From JAUSNA01 sp964511965 (GTDB lineage: Bacteria; Patescibacteriota; Microgenomatia; Levybacterales; GWA1-39-11): DNA of 64,000 nt. The DNA lies in NCBI GenBank assembly GCA_964511965.1, contig CAZEGF010000008.1:11493-75492 (forward strand), written 5' to 3'. Below the pieces are notes generated by a model that was not told the DNA's origin, ran no database searches, and worked only from the letters and a program-made list of their open reading frames with translations. A program made the position numbers and the translations under genes. Below are positions 39,772-49,143 of this stretch, piece after piece (the stretch's first letter is position 1; every line of letters begins with the position of its first letter).

Positions 39772-40806
39772 ATGTATCGTCCAGCCTTTTCAATTACAAA
39801 TAAAATTCTAAAAAATATCGGCGAGATAGAAGCCGCAAAGGAAGTTATTGAGCACGCCCCCCTTTTGCCTTATTGGGAAAAAAGATTTCAGGATGAGGCT
39901 ATTCTTCGCACAACTCATTACGGAACGCACATAGAGGGAAATGAACTCTCCTTGACGCAGGTACAAAAAGTGCTTGATGGTGAAAGGGTTGTTGCGCGTG
40001 ACCGTGATGTTCAAGAGGTTATTAACTATAGAAAAGTTGTCGAATACATAGGGGACAAAAAAAATATAACAATCGACGAAGGAACAATTCTTGATCTTCA
40101 TAAGCTTGTTGTTGAGAAAATTTTAGATGAGGATGTTTCTGGAAAATACCGCGAGAAAGAAGTTGTTATACGAAATAGCATAACGGGGGACGTTTCTTTC
40201 CGTCCACCTCACGCTGTTGAAGTAGAGTGGCAGATGAAAGATCTTATCGAATTTATACATGAGGAAAAAGAAATCCACCCCGTACTAAAGGCTGGGATTG
40301 TTCACTATGAATTTGTACGCGTTCATCCTTTTTTGGATGGGAACGGAAGAGTAGGAAGAGCACTTTCGATGTTGGTTCTTTTTTCAGATGGGTATGATAT
40401 CCGTGAATTTTTCTCTCTTGAGGAGCATTTTGACCGAAATGCAGAGGAATATTATAAAGCGCTTCAAAGTGTTGCTATGCACAATGGGGATGTTACCTTC
40501 TGGCTTGAATATTTTACGCAGTGTCTTGCTATTGAACTTTCAAAGATAAAAGAAAAAATTGAGCATATCTCAATAGATAGCAAGCTCAAAGAAAAACTCG
40601 GAGGCGCACCGGTTATGCTTACTGAGCGTCAACTAAAACTCATAGAATACATGCAGGAGATCGGATATCTAGAAAATAAATCATTTTCGAGCCTTTTTCC
40701 TGATATATCAGAAGATTCTGTTCTTCGTGAGGTACAAGATTTGGTAAAAAAAGGTATAATCGTCAAGAAAGGAAAGACCAAAGGAGTTAAATATTTAATG
40801 GCATAG
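39772..40806 (+). CDS. Fic-domain protein with N-terminal inhibitory motif and C-terminal winged helix
   Basis: Fic enzymes transfer AMP or other nucleotide parts to target proteins. The active-site loop HPFLDGNGRVGR is intact (catalytic His about residue 185). The N-terminal THIEGNEL matches the S/T-x-x-x-E-G/N self-inhibitory helix, so activity is probably autoinhibited. The last 65 residues look like a winged helix (ERQLKLIEYM, DSVLREVQDLVKKGII), suggesting DNA binding or dimer control. 344 residues. No separate antitoxin gene is needed or seen. Confidence 0.9.
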   Translation: MYRPAFSITNKILKNIGEIEAAKEVIEHAPLLPYWEKRFQDEAILRTTHYGTHIEGNELSLTQVQKVLDGERVVARDRDVQEVINYRKVVEYIGDKKNITIDEGTILDLHKLVVEKILDEDVSGKYREKEVVIRNSITGDVSFRPPHAVEVEWQMKDLIEFIHEEKEIHPVLKAGIVHYEFVRVHPFLDGNGRVGRALSMLVLFSDGYDIREFFSLEEHFDRNAEEYYKALQSVAMHNGDVTFWLEYFTQCLAIELSKIKEKIEHISIDSKLKEKLGGAPVMLTERQLKLIEYMQEIGYLENKSFSSLFPDISEDSVLREVQDLVKKGIIVKKGKTKGVKYLMA

Positions 40807-40822
40807 GCGAAGCCTGTGCCAC

Positions 40823-41350
40823 ATGATGGCAAAACATATGGAAGTAACAGATGGGATAGATAAAGATAGAGAGAAATTTGATACTCATAGATACCTTGCA
40901 CCAGCAGAGCATGTTGTAATTGGTAGTACTGCAAAGGTAGGAGATGGTACTTTTGCAAGCGTCGATTTTTTTAGAATGATTAGTGAAGGTGGAATGTCTG
41001 AAGAATACAGAAAGCCACCAGCAGTAAAAGATGGAAGCGTAGAGAATGCAAATAACGCGAGGAAAAAGGCTTATCTTGCTGGAGCACTATCCCCATTTAC
41101 AGTCGATCAGATTGATATAATGTTTGACTATCCACATACATCTCAAGCTTTTTTTCCAGGGGAGCTTGACGAGGAAGGGCTAATTGGCGACAGTTTTAAA
41201 GTTGCAATAGTTGACACAGATACCGATGAAATTGTCCACCCAGAACTTTTAGATAAGCTCGTATTGGCAGGAGAATGGAAAACAACGCATGAAATTAAGC
41301 ATAATGACGATCATATAATGATAGCTCCAATAGTCCCAATATTTAAATGA
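40823..41350 (+). CDS. Hypothetical protein
   Basis: Not recognised. A 175-residue soluble acidic protein, with EHVVIGSTAKVGDGTFASVDF and an acidic tail rich in His/Asp. It lies between fic and the ligase and overlaps the ligase start by 4 bp, so translational coupling is likely. Confidence 0.6.
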   Translation: MMAKHMEVTDGIDKDREKFDTHRYLAPAEHVVIGSTAKVGDGTFASVDFFRMISEGGMSEEYRKPPAVKDGSVENANNARKKAYLAGALSPFTVDQIDIMFDYPHTSQAFFPGELDEEGLIGDSFKVAIVDTDTDEIVHPELLDKLVLAGEWKTTHEIKHNDDHIMIAPIVPIFK

Positions 41351-43131
41351 CATTTAAAGACTTTTCCATCTATCTCCAAAAGCTAGAAAAGACTGCGTCA
41401 CGAAATGACATGATTCTACTCCTGGCAGAACTTTTTAAAGAAGTGCCAGCAAATGACTTTGATAAAGTTATGTATCTTTTGCAGGGCAGGGTGGTTCCTT
41501 TATATGTTAATGTCGAATTTGGCATGGCCGATAAGATGATAATAAAGGCCCTATCAGTTGCATATGAAATTGATGAAAAATCAGTTTCAGTGGATTTTAA
41601 GAAAATTGGAGATATCGGAGAGCTAGCGGAACTGCTAGCATCGAAATTCTCAAATCTCAAGTCTCAAATCTCAATTTCAGAGGTTTACAGCGAGTTAGAA
41701 AAGATTGCAAAAATAAGCGGTGAGGGAAGTGTTGAACAAAAAACTAATACACTATCCAATTTACTCAAATCAGCAGATCCTCTATCCTGCCGATATATTG
41801 CGCGAATTCCGGTCGCCAAATTAAGACTTGGTTTTTCTGACATGACGGTTTTGGATTCTTTGTCCTGGATGCTAAAGGGAGACAAATCGCTTCGTCCTAT
41901 AATTGAAAAGGCATACAACATAAGACCAGACCTTGGATACATCGGCAAGTTGATAAAAGAAAAGGGAGTAGAGGGTCTTAACTCTACAAAACCTACTGTT
42001 GGCACACCAGTTCTTATGGCACGTGCTGAAAGGCTTTCATCTGGTCAAGAAATAATAGACAAAATTGGTGAGTGTGCAGTTGAACCAAAATTTGATGGTT
42101 TTCGTATACAAGCACATTTTAAGAGGTCAAAAGTCAGTGGTCAGAAGTCAGAAGTGACTCTCTTTACCCGTGGACTTGAGGAAGTAACTTTTATGTACCC
42201 AGATATTGAGGCGGGAATTATTGAACAGGTGAAAGCAGACGAGGCAATTTTTGAAGGGGAAGCAATCGCATATAATCCTACTACCAACGAATATCTTCCT
42301 TTTCAACTTACTTCGCAGCGAAAAAGAAAATACGATATTGAGGAAATGGCCAGAAAAATACCCCTCAAGTATATGGTTTTTGATCTACTTTATTTAGATG
42401 GAAAGAATATGATTTCAGAAACTTACGAAAAGAGGAGAGCTGGGTTTAAAAACTTGATGAACGAGGGTGCAGTTCTTTATCCTTCCGATGAAAAGAAATT
42501 CTCGAACGGGAAAGAAATCGAGAACTATTTTGACAAGTGTATTGCTGATGGTCTTGAAGGTATTCTTGCTAAAAAGCTTGATGGATCATATCAGGCAGGG
42601 GCAAGAAGCTGGAATTGGATCAAGTTAAAAAGGTCATATCAGTCAAAACTTGACGACACTATAGATTGTGTTGTGATGGGCTATTATTATGGCCGAGGAA
42701 AAAGGACGAGCTTTGGAATTGGTGCATTTCTTATCGGAATTTATGATGAAAAGCAGGATAAATTTATGACAATAGCAAAAGTTGGAACCGGGCTTACTGA
42801 TGAGGAGTGGAAGGAATTGGCCAAAAGAGGGGATAAACTAAAATCCAAAACAAAACCCGCACTTTATGAGGTTGATAAGTGGTTGGAGCCTGATGTTTGG
42901 ATAACGCCTGAAATTGTAGTTGAGATACGAGCTGATGAATTGACACGTTCCCCTATACATACTGCGGGAAGGCTTATGAAGGCCTCAAAATCGGGCTCTG
43001 CTTTCGATGTAGACGTTGCTGGTTATGCTCTTCGATTCCCGCGGCTTGAGCGTTTTCGCGACGACAAAAAACCGACTGACGCAACCACTTTAAAAGAAGT
43101 AGAGGAGATATTCAAACTGCAGAAGAAATAA
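41347..43131 (+). CDS. lig: ATP-dependent DNA ligase (archaeal/LIG1 type)
   Basis: Seals DNA nicks. 594 residues: N-terminal DNA-binding domain, adenylation domain with motif I EPKFDGFR (Lys about 247), motif III FEGEAIAY, motif IV DGLEGILAK, motif V WIKLKRSY, and a C-terminal OB fold. Most bacteria rely on NAD-dependent LigA for replication; here the ATP-dependent enzyme is full length and within a housekeeping run. Two heptamer repeats are translated inside it (41641-41684, 42125-42155). Confidence 0.93.
   Translation: MTFKDFSIYLQKLEKTASRNDMILLLAELFKEVPANDFDKVMYLLQGRVVPLYVNVEFGMADKMIIKALSVAYEIDEKSVSVDFKKIGDIGELAELLASKFSNLKSQISISEVYSELEKIAKISGEGSVEQKTNTLSNLLKSADPLSCRYIARIPVAKLRLGFSDMTVLDSLSWMLKGDKSLRPIIEKAYNIRPDLGYIGKLIKEKGVEGLNSTKPTVGTPVLMARAERLSSGQEIIDKIGECAVEPKFDGFRIQAHFKRSKVSGQKSEVTLFTRGLEEVTFMYPDIEAGIIEQVKADEAIFEGEAIAYNPTTNEYLPFQLTSQRKRKYDIEEMARKIPLKYMVFDLLYLDGKNMISETYEKRRAGFKNLMNEGAVLYPSDEKKFSNGKEIENYFDKCIADGLEGILAKKLDGSYQAGARSWNWIKLKRSYQSKLDDTIDCVVMGYYYGRGKRTSFGIGAFLIGIYDEKQDKFMTIAKVGTGLTDEEWKELAKRGDKLKSKTKPALYEVDKWLEPDVWITPEIVVEIRADELTRSPIHTAGRLMKASKSGSAFDVDVAGYALRFPRLERFRDDKKPTDATTLKEVEEIFKLQKK
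41641..41684 (+). repeat. Heptamer tandem repeat inside lig, N-terminal domain
   Basis: Units CAAATCT, CAAGTCT, CAAATCT, CAATTTC, translated as SNLKSQISIS between helices of the DNA-binding domain. Confidence 0.75.
42125..42155 (+). repeat. Heptamer tandem repeat inside lig, adenylation domain
   Basis: Units GTCAAAA, GTCAGTG, GTCAGAA, GTCAGAA, translated as KRSKVSGQKSEV in a loop shortly after motif I. Confidence 0.75.
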
Positions 43132-43133
43132 TG

Positions 43134-43400
43134 TTAATCGAAAGATAGTCCGTAGTTTCCATTTGAGATAATTAGTGTTTGATTATCAATTAGTTCTTGA
43201 AACCCTAAATCAATATCTCGACGTGCCACATTAGAATTTTCCGCAACAACCATAATTGGGTCTTTATCAGGGGAATTTGCAACTGCGCTCATCACGAGTT
43301 CAAGAATCCCATTTCTCGCGTCTTCAGTTTGATCGAGATAGTGCAAACTCGGAGGTTTATATCCATCTAAGATAAGTTTTTCTTCGGATTCACCAGACAT
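43134..43400 (-). CDS. Hypothetical protein
   Basis: Not recognised. An 88-residue, acidic, mostly helical protein (ARNGILELVMSAVANS; ARRDIDLGFQELIDN). It lies convergent with lig, 2 bp apart, and downstream of the DUF2207 gene on the same strand. Confidence 0.5.
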   Translation of the reverse strand: MSGESEEKLILDGYKPPSLHYLDQTEDARNGILELVMSAVANSPDKDPIMVVAENSNVARRDIDLGFQELIDNQTLIISNGNYGLSFD

Positions 43401-43444
43401 AAGGTTAGTATAATTGAGTTTTATTGATAATCAATAGTATTTTT

Positions 43445-45178
43445 TCACCAGCTTCCGCCGCCGCCTCCACCACCTCCACCACCAGATGATCCTCCGGAAA
43501 AACCAGATCCTGAAGAAGAGGGTGGGGTTGATGAGACTGCAAAATTTGAATAGGAATTTGAAAGACTGTTTGCAAATATGATGGTATTAAAATGTGTAGA
43601 AGATGTCTCTTCATACCAATCTGGATTTTTTAGATCAAAGTCTGCAAACCTTTTTGCCCACTGTTTCTCAACGCCAAAAGCCATGGCATATGGCAATAAT
43701 TTTTCAAATAGCATCTGCTTTTCTCCCTGAAAATTAAGCTGCCTCTCTTGAGATGTCAGAAAGTTTTTAAGACCTTGCGCTTGTTTTGCGGTTTGGGCAC
43801 CCAAAAGCGTTTTCCTAGGCATGACACGGCCAAACACAAAAGCTATAAATGCCATAACAAAATTAAAGGTGAAAAGACCAAGACTTCCGAGTACATAATA
43901 TTTTGCCCGGGTAGTATTTGGATTTTCGGTAAAATAACCATGTTTGACTAAAAGTGAGTAAAGTTCTTTCTGAACAGCAGCAGTGGTTGTGTAGATTTTT
44001 ACTTTCTTAAGTTCCACATCTTCTCCATCCTCAAACAATCCGTCATATAGCGTTTGTTCAAAGGGAAGAAGTGAATCTTTTTTCTTTGGGACGTCTTTTA
44101 AGAGATGAAACTCTTTGTTTTTAGGTTCTGAAATTTTAAGATACCCCCGTCTTGCAAGATCAATTATGGATGAGAAAATATCGCGGTTATTTACCGTTTC
44201 ATCTATTAAAGCTCCAGTTTCAGCCGGCGTTAGGAACCTTTTCCCAACTTTTGGTGGGTCAAAAGTTGCTCTTACAGCAATTCCAACTTCCGGATCACGG
44301 CCATGCCTATACCACTTTAAGATCAGATATACCGGTAGCACTATATACCAAAGGAAAGCGGCAATTAGAATTCCAAGGAGAGTTAATTTTCCATACCACC
44401 TATCAAAAAATGGAACAAAAACTTCAGGTTTTAGTACTTCAACAATTCCTTTTGGAAAGCCTTCAACAAATGTTAGCCCTTCTGAGGAATTGAGAAAGAG
44501 GGTAGTTGTAAAAGTAGCAGTTGTGCCATCAGTTGAGCCTGTGCAATTATGTTTGGTTGAACCATTTGGACCTGTATAGCACAAAAGTTTTATTTGTTCT
44601 GTTGTTAATGTTTGTGGCAAAGTAATCGTTGCAGTCGCTTTTTTTATTGGTACATCCCAACCGGTACCTGTAACATTCCAATACAATTCATCGTGATCGG
44701 AAAAATACCCTAACTCTCCACGCGCTTCATAAGAAATGATGTATGTGTGTTCTCCTTCGATGGTGCGATTTGGGTCACCGATTTTAAGTACCCATTGCTC
44801 TCCACTTTTAGAAGTAGATAAAGTATATTTTTTGCCTTTTTCATCTCTTACTTTGTCAAATTTGAAGGCGACATCATACCTTTTTCCATTATCATATTTT
44901 GTGAATGGGATGTTCCGGTAAATTCCATGCCGAGGATAATCAAAGAAATATTTAATAGTTTCAGTAACTTTAATTGATCCGTCTTTTTGAACAAGAATGT
45001 TTGATTGAAAGTCCTCAATCCTCTCCCCAGTAGCGCTATTATTGATCGTTTCCATTGTTTGTTTTTCAAGTTCAGACTGGGAATTTATTTCAAAAGCATG
45101 AACCGGTTTAACAAGCAAAAAGTAAAAAGCAAAAAGCAAAAAGATAATTTTGAATAGATATTTCATAGATTGCTTCAT
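43445..45178 (-). CDS. DUF2207 membrane protein
   Basis: 577 residues. Signal peptide about 1-29, encoded partly by a heptamer DNA array. An extracytoplasmic DUF2207 region (about 50-260) contains SIKVTETIKYFFDYPRHGIYRNIP. A membrane helix lies at about 270-297, a cytoplasmic domain with LTPAETGALIDETVNNRDIFSSIIDLARRGYL follows, then a second hydrophobic region (about 430-452), ending in a Ser/Gly tail with a run of glycines. Widespread, no assigned role. It may be involved in envelope maintenance (inference). Confidence 0.85.
   Translation of the reverse strand: MKQSMKYLFKIIFLLFAFYFLLVKPVHAFEINSQSELEKQTMETINNSATGERIEDFQSNILVQKDGSIKVTETIKYFFDYPRHGIYRNIPFTKYDNGKRYDVAFKFDKVRDEKGKKYTLSTSKSGEQWVLKIGDPNRTIEGEHTYIISYEARGELGYFSDHDELYWNVTGTGWDVPIKKATATITLPQTLTTEQIKLLCYTGPNGSTKHNCTGSTDGTTATFTTTLFLNSSEGLTFVEGFPKGIVEVLKPEVFVPFFDRWYGKLTLLGILIAAFLWYIVLPVYLILKWYRHGRDPEVGIAVRATFDPPKVGKRFLTPAETGALIDETVNNRDIFSSIIDLARRGYLKISEPKNKEFHLLKDVPKKKDSLLPFEQTLYDGLFEDGEDVELKKVKIYTTTAAVQKELYSLLVKHGYFTENPNTTRAKYYVLGSLGLFTFNFVMAFIAFVFGRVMPRKTLLGAQTAKQAQGLKNFLTSQERQLNFQGEKQMLFEKLLPYAMAFGVEKQWAKRFADFDLKNPDWYEETSSTHFNTIIFANSLSNSYSNFAVSSTPPSSSGSGFSGGSSGGGGGGGGGGSW
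45110..45143 (+). repeat. Heptamer repeat in the signal-peptide region of the DUF2207 gene
   Basis: Plus-strand units GCAAAAA, GTAAAAA, GCAAAAA, GCAAAAA. On the minus strand these encode the Leu/Phe-rich core of the signal peptide (LLFAFYFLLV). Confidence 0.7.
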
Positions 45179-45196
45179 TTCACTCGCAATGACTGT

Positions 45197-45502
45197 TTAG
45201 ACATTCTCAAAATAAACTGATAGGTCAATGTGGGTTTCGTCTTTAAAAACAATTCCTTCACGTTCAAGCCTTTTTCTTTGTTCTCCAATCCCTCCAAAAG
45301 CATAGCCGGGTGCAATTCTTCCATCCCTGTTTACAACTCGGTGGCAAGGAACTTCTCCTTCATAAGGATTTAAATGTAGTGCTGTACCAACTGTTCTTGG
45401 GGACATATGGAGCTTTTTGCCTATGGCACCATATGTAGTAACTTTTCCTTTAGGGATTTTGCTGACCAGCTCGTATACTTTTTCGCGATAATCTTTAGTC
45501 AT
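45197..45502 (-). CDS. MGMT-family alkylguanine alkyltransferase-like protein
   Basis: 101 residues covering only the C-terminal, DNA-binding catalytic domain of O6-alkylguanine-DNA alkyltransferases. The helix-turn-helix is VTTYGAIGKKLHMSPRTVGTALH and the active-site motif PCHRVVNRDG retains the acceptor Cys, so real repair activity is possible, unlike Trp-substituted ATL proteins. It overlaps the VTT gene by 4 bp. Confidence 0.88.
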   Translation of the reverse strand: MTKDYREKVYELVSKIPKGKVTTYGAIGKKLHMSPRTVGTALHLNPYEGEVPCHRVVNRDGRIAPGYAFGGIGEQRKRLEREGIVFKDETHIDLSVYFENV

Positions 45503-46062
45503 CTCAGAGCAATATAACTCGAAACGTAGCCTATTACAATATACCGAAAAAGTCTTCCTGTAAATGTTAAGAACAAGAATCTTTTTATTGGATATTTTGA
45601 GATTCCTGCAACCATACCTATCCCGTCAAAGAGAGGATTTGGGATAAAAGCAAAGAACAGTATGACAATTCCACCCCATCTATCAAATACTTTCTTTTTA
45701 AAGCGCTTCAAGCTTTTGTGTTTCTCAAGATTAAAAGCTTTACTTGAAGTATATCCGAAAAGAAAAGTGGTTCCCTCACCAATTGCACCTCCAAGTGCTG
45801 CAACAAAAGCTACAAGAAGGGGATTAGTTGTAGTTGCAGAAATTCCTACTGATAGGAAAGCAGGGGTTGGTAAGAAAATTGTTGCACTTCCAATTAAATT
45901 AAGCAAAAATACACCAACTAACCCCAATGATCTAAATTCTTTGTGGTTTATCTGATAAAAAACAGGGAGGAAAAGAATTATTCCAAGAATAAAAAGAAGT
46001 AAGAAATACAGTTTTTTATGATGACGTTGATTGCGGCGCAGACGGGCAAGTATTGGCTTCAT
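45499..46062 (-). CDS. VTT/DedA-like membrane protein
   Basis: 187 residues, four to five helices. The core matches VTT (SNARE-associated) proteins: FLPTPAFLSVG with re-entrant loop, ALGGAIGEGTTFLFGY, and FFAFIPNPLFDGIGMVAG. DedA-type proteins affect lipid flipping and membrane homeostasis. A basic N-terminus keeps the start in the cytoplasm. Confidence 0.8.
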   Translation of the reverse strand: MKPILARLRRNQRHHKKLYFLLLFILGIILFLPVFYQINHKEFRSLGLVGVFLLNLIGSATIFLPTPAFLSVGISATTTNPLLVAFVAALGGAIGEGTTFLFGYTSSKAFNLEKHKSLKRFKKKVFDRWGGIVILFFAFIPNPLFDGIGMVAGISKYPIKRFLFLTFTGRLFRYIVIGYVSSYIALR

Positions 46063-46063
46063 G

Positions 46064-46324
46064 TTACTTATGTTCTTCTTTCAATTGCTTTAACTTCCAC
46101 ATAAAAAGTGCGCCTTTTTTGTCAACCTTAGCATCCTTACAGTATGAAAGAGCTTTTTCAAGGATGGAGCGGTGGACCGTTTTTGCGAGCTTAATATAAA
46201 GGGCTTTATGTTTGTAGTCATTTAATTCTTCAGAAAGATAAATACCATAATTTTGAAACTCTCGGGAAATATATTTGTCTTCTGTCGGATTAAACTTTTT
46301 TAAGATGTCTGAAATTTGGTCCAC
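46064..46324 (-). CDS. Hypothetical small protein
   Basis: About 86 residues, charged and helical (DQISDILKKFNP; AKTVHRSILEKALSYCKDAKVDKKGALFMWKLKQLKEE). A GTG at 46324 lies 8 nt after TATACT, a likely leaderless start; the longer frame to 46438 would translate a heptamer array and was rejected. Not recognised. Confidence 0.55.
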   Translation of the reverse strand: MDQISDILKKFNPTEDKYISREFQNYGIYLSEELNDYKHKALYIKLAKTVHRSILEKALSYCKDAKVDKKGALFMWKLKQLKEEHK

Positions 46325-46340
46325 TGCAAATAAGTATAGC

Positions 46341-46379
46341 ATCAGGAATTGAGAATTGAGAATTGAAAATTGAGAATTA
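46341..46379 (+). repeat. Intergenic heptamer repeat before tmk
   Basis: Units ATTGAGA, ATTGAGA, ATTGAAA, ATTGAGA in tandem, in the gap between the divergent small ORF and tmk. It is essentially the reverse complement of the array inside valS. Confidence 0.8.
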
Positions 46380-46382
46380 CAT

Positions 46383-47084
46383 ATGATACTATTGCTCAAT
46401 CTCGTGAAGTACAAAGTCAATTTTGAATTATCTCTCAAGAAAAATCCATATAAAGGTCTTTATATTGCTCTTGAGGGAATTGATGGGTGTGGAAAGACGA
46501 CACAGGTAGAAAGAGTTGCTCAGTATTTTAGAGATCAAGGGTGTGAAGTAGTAACAACCCGTGAGCCAAGAAAAGAAGGAATTCTAGGAGATATCATACA
46601 TAAAGTACTTCTTGGAAAAGAAAAACTTCCCACTGCTTCAATACAATACTTATTTACCGCAGATAGGGTAGCAAATCATCATAGTACCGTTCTTCCTGCT
46701 CTTGAGAGAGGGGCTGTTGTTATAACGGATAGGTGTCTTTGGTCGGCTGTTGTTTATGGGATATTAGATAGAACAGGAGGAGTTTATGACAAAAATGATG
46801 CAGACGTGATCTTGATATCTCAGGGGATTCTTTCGATGTATCATCAATTTATCATTCCAGACTATACATTTTATCTCAAAGTATCAGTTGAAGAGTCGAT
46901 GAGAAGATTGAGAGCCAAAGATGACACGAAAGAAATCTATGAGGAAGAGTCAAATATCGCAAAGCTATATACGGGGTACAATTATCTGAAAGAGAGATTT
47001 CCTGAAGAATTAAATGTGATAAATGGTGAAATGAGTATTGAAAAAGTTACACAACAGATATTAAATACAGTAACCCAAAAATGA
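46383..47084 (+). CDS. tmk: Thymidylate kinase
   Basis: Phosphorylates dTMP. P-loop EGIDGCGKTTQ (about residues 33-43), the DR element ITDRCLWSAVVYG, and a C-terminal helical lid. 233 residues with about 25 extra at the N-terminus. An in-frame GTG at 46404 would shorten this; the start is uncertain. First gene of the deoxythymidylate block and overlaps dcd by 4 bp. Confidence 0.92.
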   Translation: MILLLNLVKYKVNFELSLKKNPYKGLYIALEGIDGCGKTTQVERVAQYFRDQGCEVVTTREPRKEGILGDIIHKVLLGKEKLPTASIQYLFTADRVANHHSTVLPALERGAVVITDRCLWSAVVYGILDRTGGVYDKNDADVILISQGILSMYHQFIIPDYTFYLKVSVEESMRRLRAKDDTKEIYEEESNIAKLYTGYNYLKERFPEELNVINGEMSIEKVTQQILNTVTQK

Positions 47085-47620
47085 TATTAGGACCAAAAAT
47101 ATTATTAGAACTTGTAAAGAAGCAAAAGCTAGTTGAAAATCTGGCTGATCGGGAGCTTACAAATCCCGAAGGCGCTGGATTTGACCTCAGACTTGGAAAA
47201 GTTTTCAAGTTGAAGGGAAATTCTTTATTAGGAATTGAAGACAGAAAAACTCCCGATGTAGTTCTTGTCAAGGAATTTGATCCGAACAAAAAAAGCTCAC
47301 TTATTATAAAGCCAGGACAGATATATCTCACCGAAACGTATGAGAAATTTAATATGCCGCTTGATCTCGTTGGAATTCTAAAACCAAGAACAACGCTTCA
47401 AAGATCTGGAATTATTGCGAGAATGGCAATTGTCGACCCTGGGTATAGTGGGACAGTTCATCCATTGCTTTTTAACGCTGGTCCAGCAACTGTCGAGATT
47501 GAGCTTGGGGCGCGATATATCTTTGCAATGTTTATGGAGATTAAAGGAAAAGGAAGTAAATACAGAGGTCAATGGCAAGGCGGTCGAGTTGCCGCAACAA
47601 AAAGAGAGAGGCAGGTATAA
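47081..47620 (+). CDS. dcd: dCTP deaminase/dUTPase-family protein
   Basis: Produces dUTP (or dUMP) from dCTP. 179 residues with GAGFDLRLG, a core ILKPRTTLQRSGIIARMAIVDPGYSGTVHPLLFN and the C-terminal GGRVA. The catalytic Glu region (VEIELGARY) is present. It supplies dUMP for ThyA downstream; mono- versus bifunctional type cannot be decided here. Confidence 0.87.
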   Translation: MILGPKILLELVKKQKLVENLADRELTNPEGAGFDLRLGKVFKLKGNSLLGIEDRKTPDVVLVKEFDPNKKSSLIIKPGQIYLTETYEKFNMPLDLVGILKPRTTLQRSGIIARMAIVDPGYSGTVHPLLFNAGPATVEIELGARYIFAMFMEIKGKGSKYRGQWQGGRVAATKRERQV

Positions 47621-47623
47621 CAG

Positions 47624-48205
47624 TTGGCAAAAAGAGATATTGAGTTTCTTTATGAGATAGGTGCACTTCGTTTTGTTCAACGAACGTGGAGACAGTTCTT
47701 TAGAGAGGATGTAGCAAATAATTCCGAGCACATTTTCCGGGTTATGTGGACTGCTTTGGCTATTTCAAAGGCAGAAAAAGTTAGGAATGAGGAAAAAATT
47801 CTTAAAATGGCTTTGGTTCACGACATCGGAGAGAGTAGATGTCCCGATAGTAATTATCTCTCAAAAAATTACAGCACCCGCGATGAAGACAAGTCGTTAA
47901 AAGATATGCTTGTTTCAACCGAGTTTGAAAAAGAATTTATAGAACTCTTTAATGAATACCACGAAAGGAAATCAATTGAGGCAAAAATCGTGAAAGATGC
48001 AGACAATTTGGATGTAGACTTTGAAATTGTTGAGCACACCTCAAACGGAAGCACTCTGATAAAAAATTGGAAAAGCAAGCGTGCGCGTACCTACAAAGAA
48101 CTTTTTACTGCTACTGCCAAGAAAATGTGGAAAGAAATTTATAGTTCAGATCCCAACGCATGGCATGTTAAGGGGTACGAGAAGTACTATAAAAAGAATA
48201 AATAA
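47624..48205 (+). CDS. HD-domain phosphohydrolase (YfbR-like)
   Basis: 193 residues, TTG start 3 bp after dcd. Metal ligands of the HD fold: H in NNSEHIFRV, HD in ALVHDIGESR, and the late D in VKDADNLDVDFE. YfbR-type 5'-nucleotidases dephosphorylate deoxynucleoside monophosphates. Placement among dNTP genes fits a nucleotide clean-up role (inference). Confidence 0.82.
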   Translation: MAKRDIEFLYEIGALRFVQRTWRQFFREDVANNSEHIFRVMWTALAISKAEKVRNEEKILKMALVHDIGESRCPDSNYLSKNYSTRDEDKSLKDMLVSTEFEKEFIELFNEYHERKSIEAKIVKDADNLDVDFEIVEHTSNGSTLIKNWKSKRARTYKELFTATAKKMWKEIYSSDPNAWHVKGYEKYYKKNK

Positions 48206-48207
48206 TA

Positions 48208-48213
48208 TATAAT
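48208..48213 (+). promoter_or_regulatory. -10 box of the Nudix gene, leaderless
   Basis: TATAAT ends 6 nt before the ATG at 48220, with no SD between. It marks a separate transcription start inside the thymidylate block. Confidence 0.55.
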
Positions 48214-48219
48214 GCGCCT

Positions 48220-49101
48220 ATGGCAGCACCAGAAAGACCAAACAACGAAGTAATTGGTCATTTTACATTAACAGTACCTTCAAAACCACTTGAGAGTGAT
48301 TATGTTGGTCCACGCTCTGCGTTATTTGTTCCAACTGATAAATTATTAGGGGTTGGATTTGAGCAATCTGATATACATGATGTTGTTGTAGCAACTCGCG
48401 ATGTTGATGGATTGTTGACTTCTGTTTCGGAAAATAGAGAATTTGCATGGCGTGGTAAACCAACTGAGCTTGACGGCGGATTAGAAAGTGATTACGGGCG
48501 ACAACAAATAATTGTTTATTCCTTTGTGACAAGTGGGAATAGCATTTTAGTATATGAAAGACCTCACTCATCCGATTCTCGACTTGCAGGAAAAGCTTCT
48601 ATGGGTTTTGGTGGGCACACTGAGACTAGTGACAGAACCGATATTACACAATTTGAAGCAGAACCAAAGGATGATAGAGAATTTGCGTCACATGGAATAG
48701 AGGACGGATCACTAAGTAAAGGTATCCATCGCGAAATTGAAGAAGAACTTGGTATTTCTCCTGATCAGATCGATTTAAAGTTAATTGGTGCTTTTAGAGA
48801 AATTCACCCGCCTGAAAGTTTGCAAGATAGAACAAAACTACCAGTGGGAACAGTTCACACGTGTATCGTTGCGGTTGCTGATCTTTCCCCCGAGGTGTCA
48901 AACATTTCCCTACAGGAAGAAGAAGTAGGATCAGCAAAATGGGTAAAGATTAATGAAATTCAAGAAATATTGCAAGGATATGAACAATCAGGTGTTGTTG
49001 TTGAAGATTGGACGAAAATCGGCACAACCGAATTTGCAGATATACTTGAAGAACTTGCAAAAAGAGAACCTCAAAAACTACCCGAAATAAAAATAAATTA
49101 G
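48220..49101 (+). CDS. Nudix hydrolase-family protein
   Basis: 293 residues. An unassigned N-terminal region (about 1-105) precedes a Nudix domain: ASMGFGGHTE, then after an insertion GIHREIEEELGI, which gives the catalytic Glu cluster (RExxEELG). The distance between the Gly and the RE part is longer than in the standard box. Substrate unknown; house-cleaning of modified nucleotides fits the context. Confidence 0.82.
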   Translation: MAAPERPNNEVIGHFTLTVPSKPLESDYVGPRSALFVPTDKLLGVGFEQSDIHDVVVATRDVDGLLTSVSENREFAWRGKPTELDGGLESDYGRQQIIVYSFVTSGNSILVYERPHSSDSRLAGKASMGFGGHTETSDRTDITQFEAEPKDDREFASHGIEDGSLSKGIHREIEEELGISPDQIDLKLIGAFREIHPPESLQDRTKLPVGTVHTCIVAVADLSPEVSNISLQEEEVGSAKWVKINEIQEILQGYEQSGVVVEDWTKIGTTEFADILEELAKREPQKLPEIKIN

Positions 49102-49143
49102 AGTTGACAGTGCGCTTCTACAGAAGTATATTTAGATAATTCT

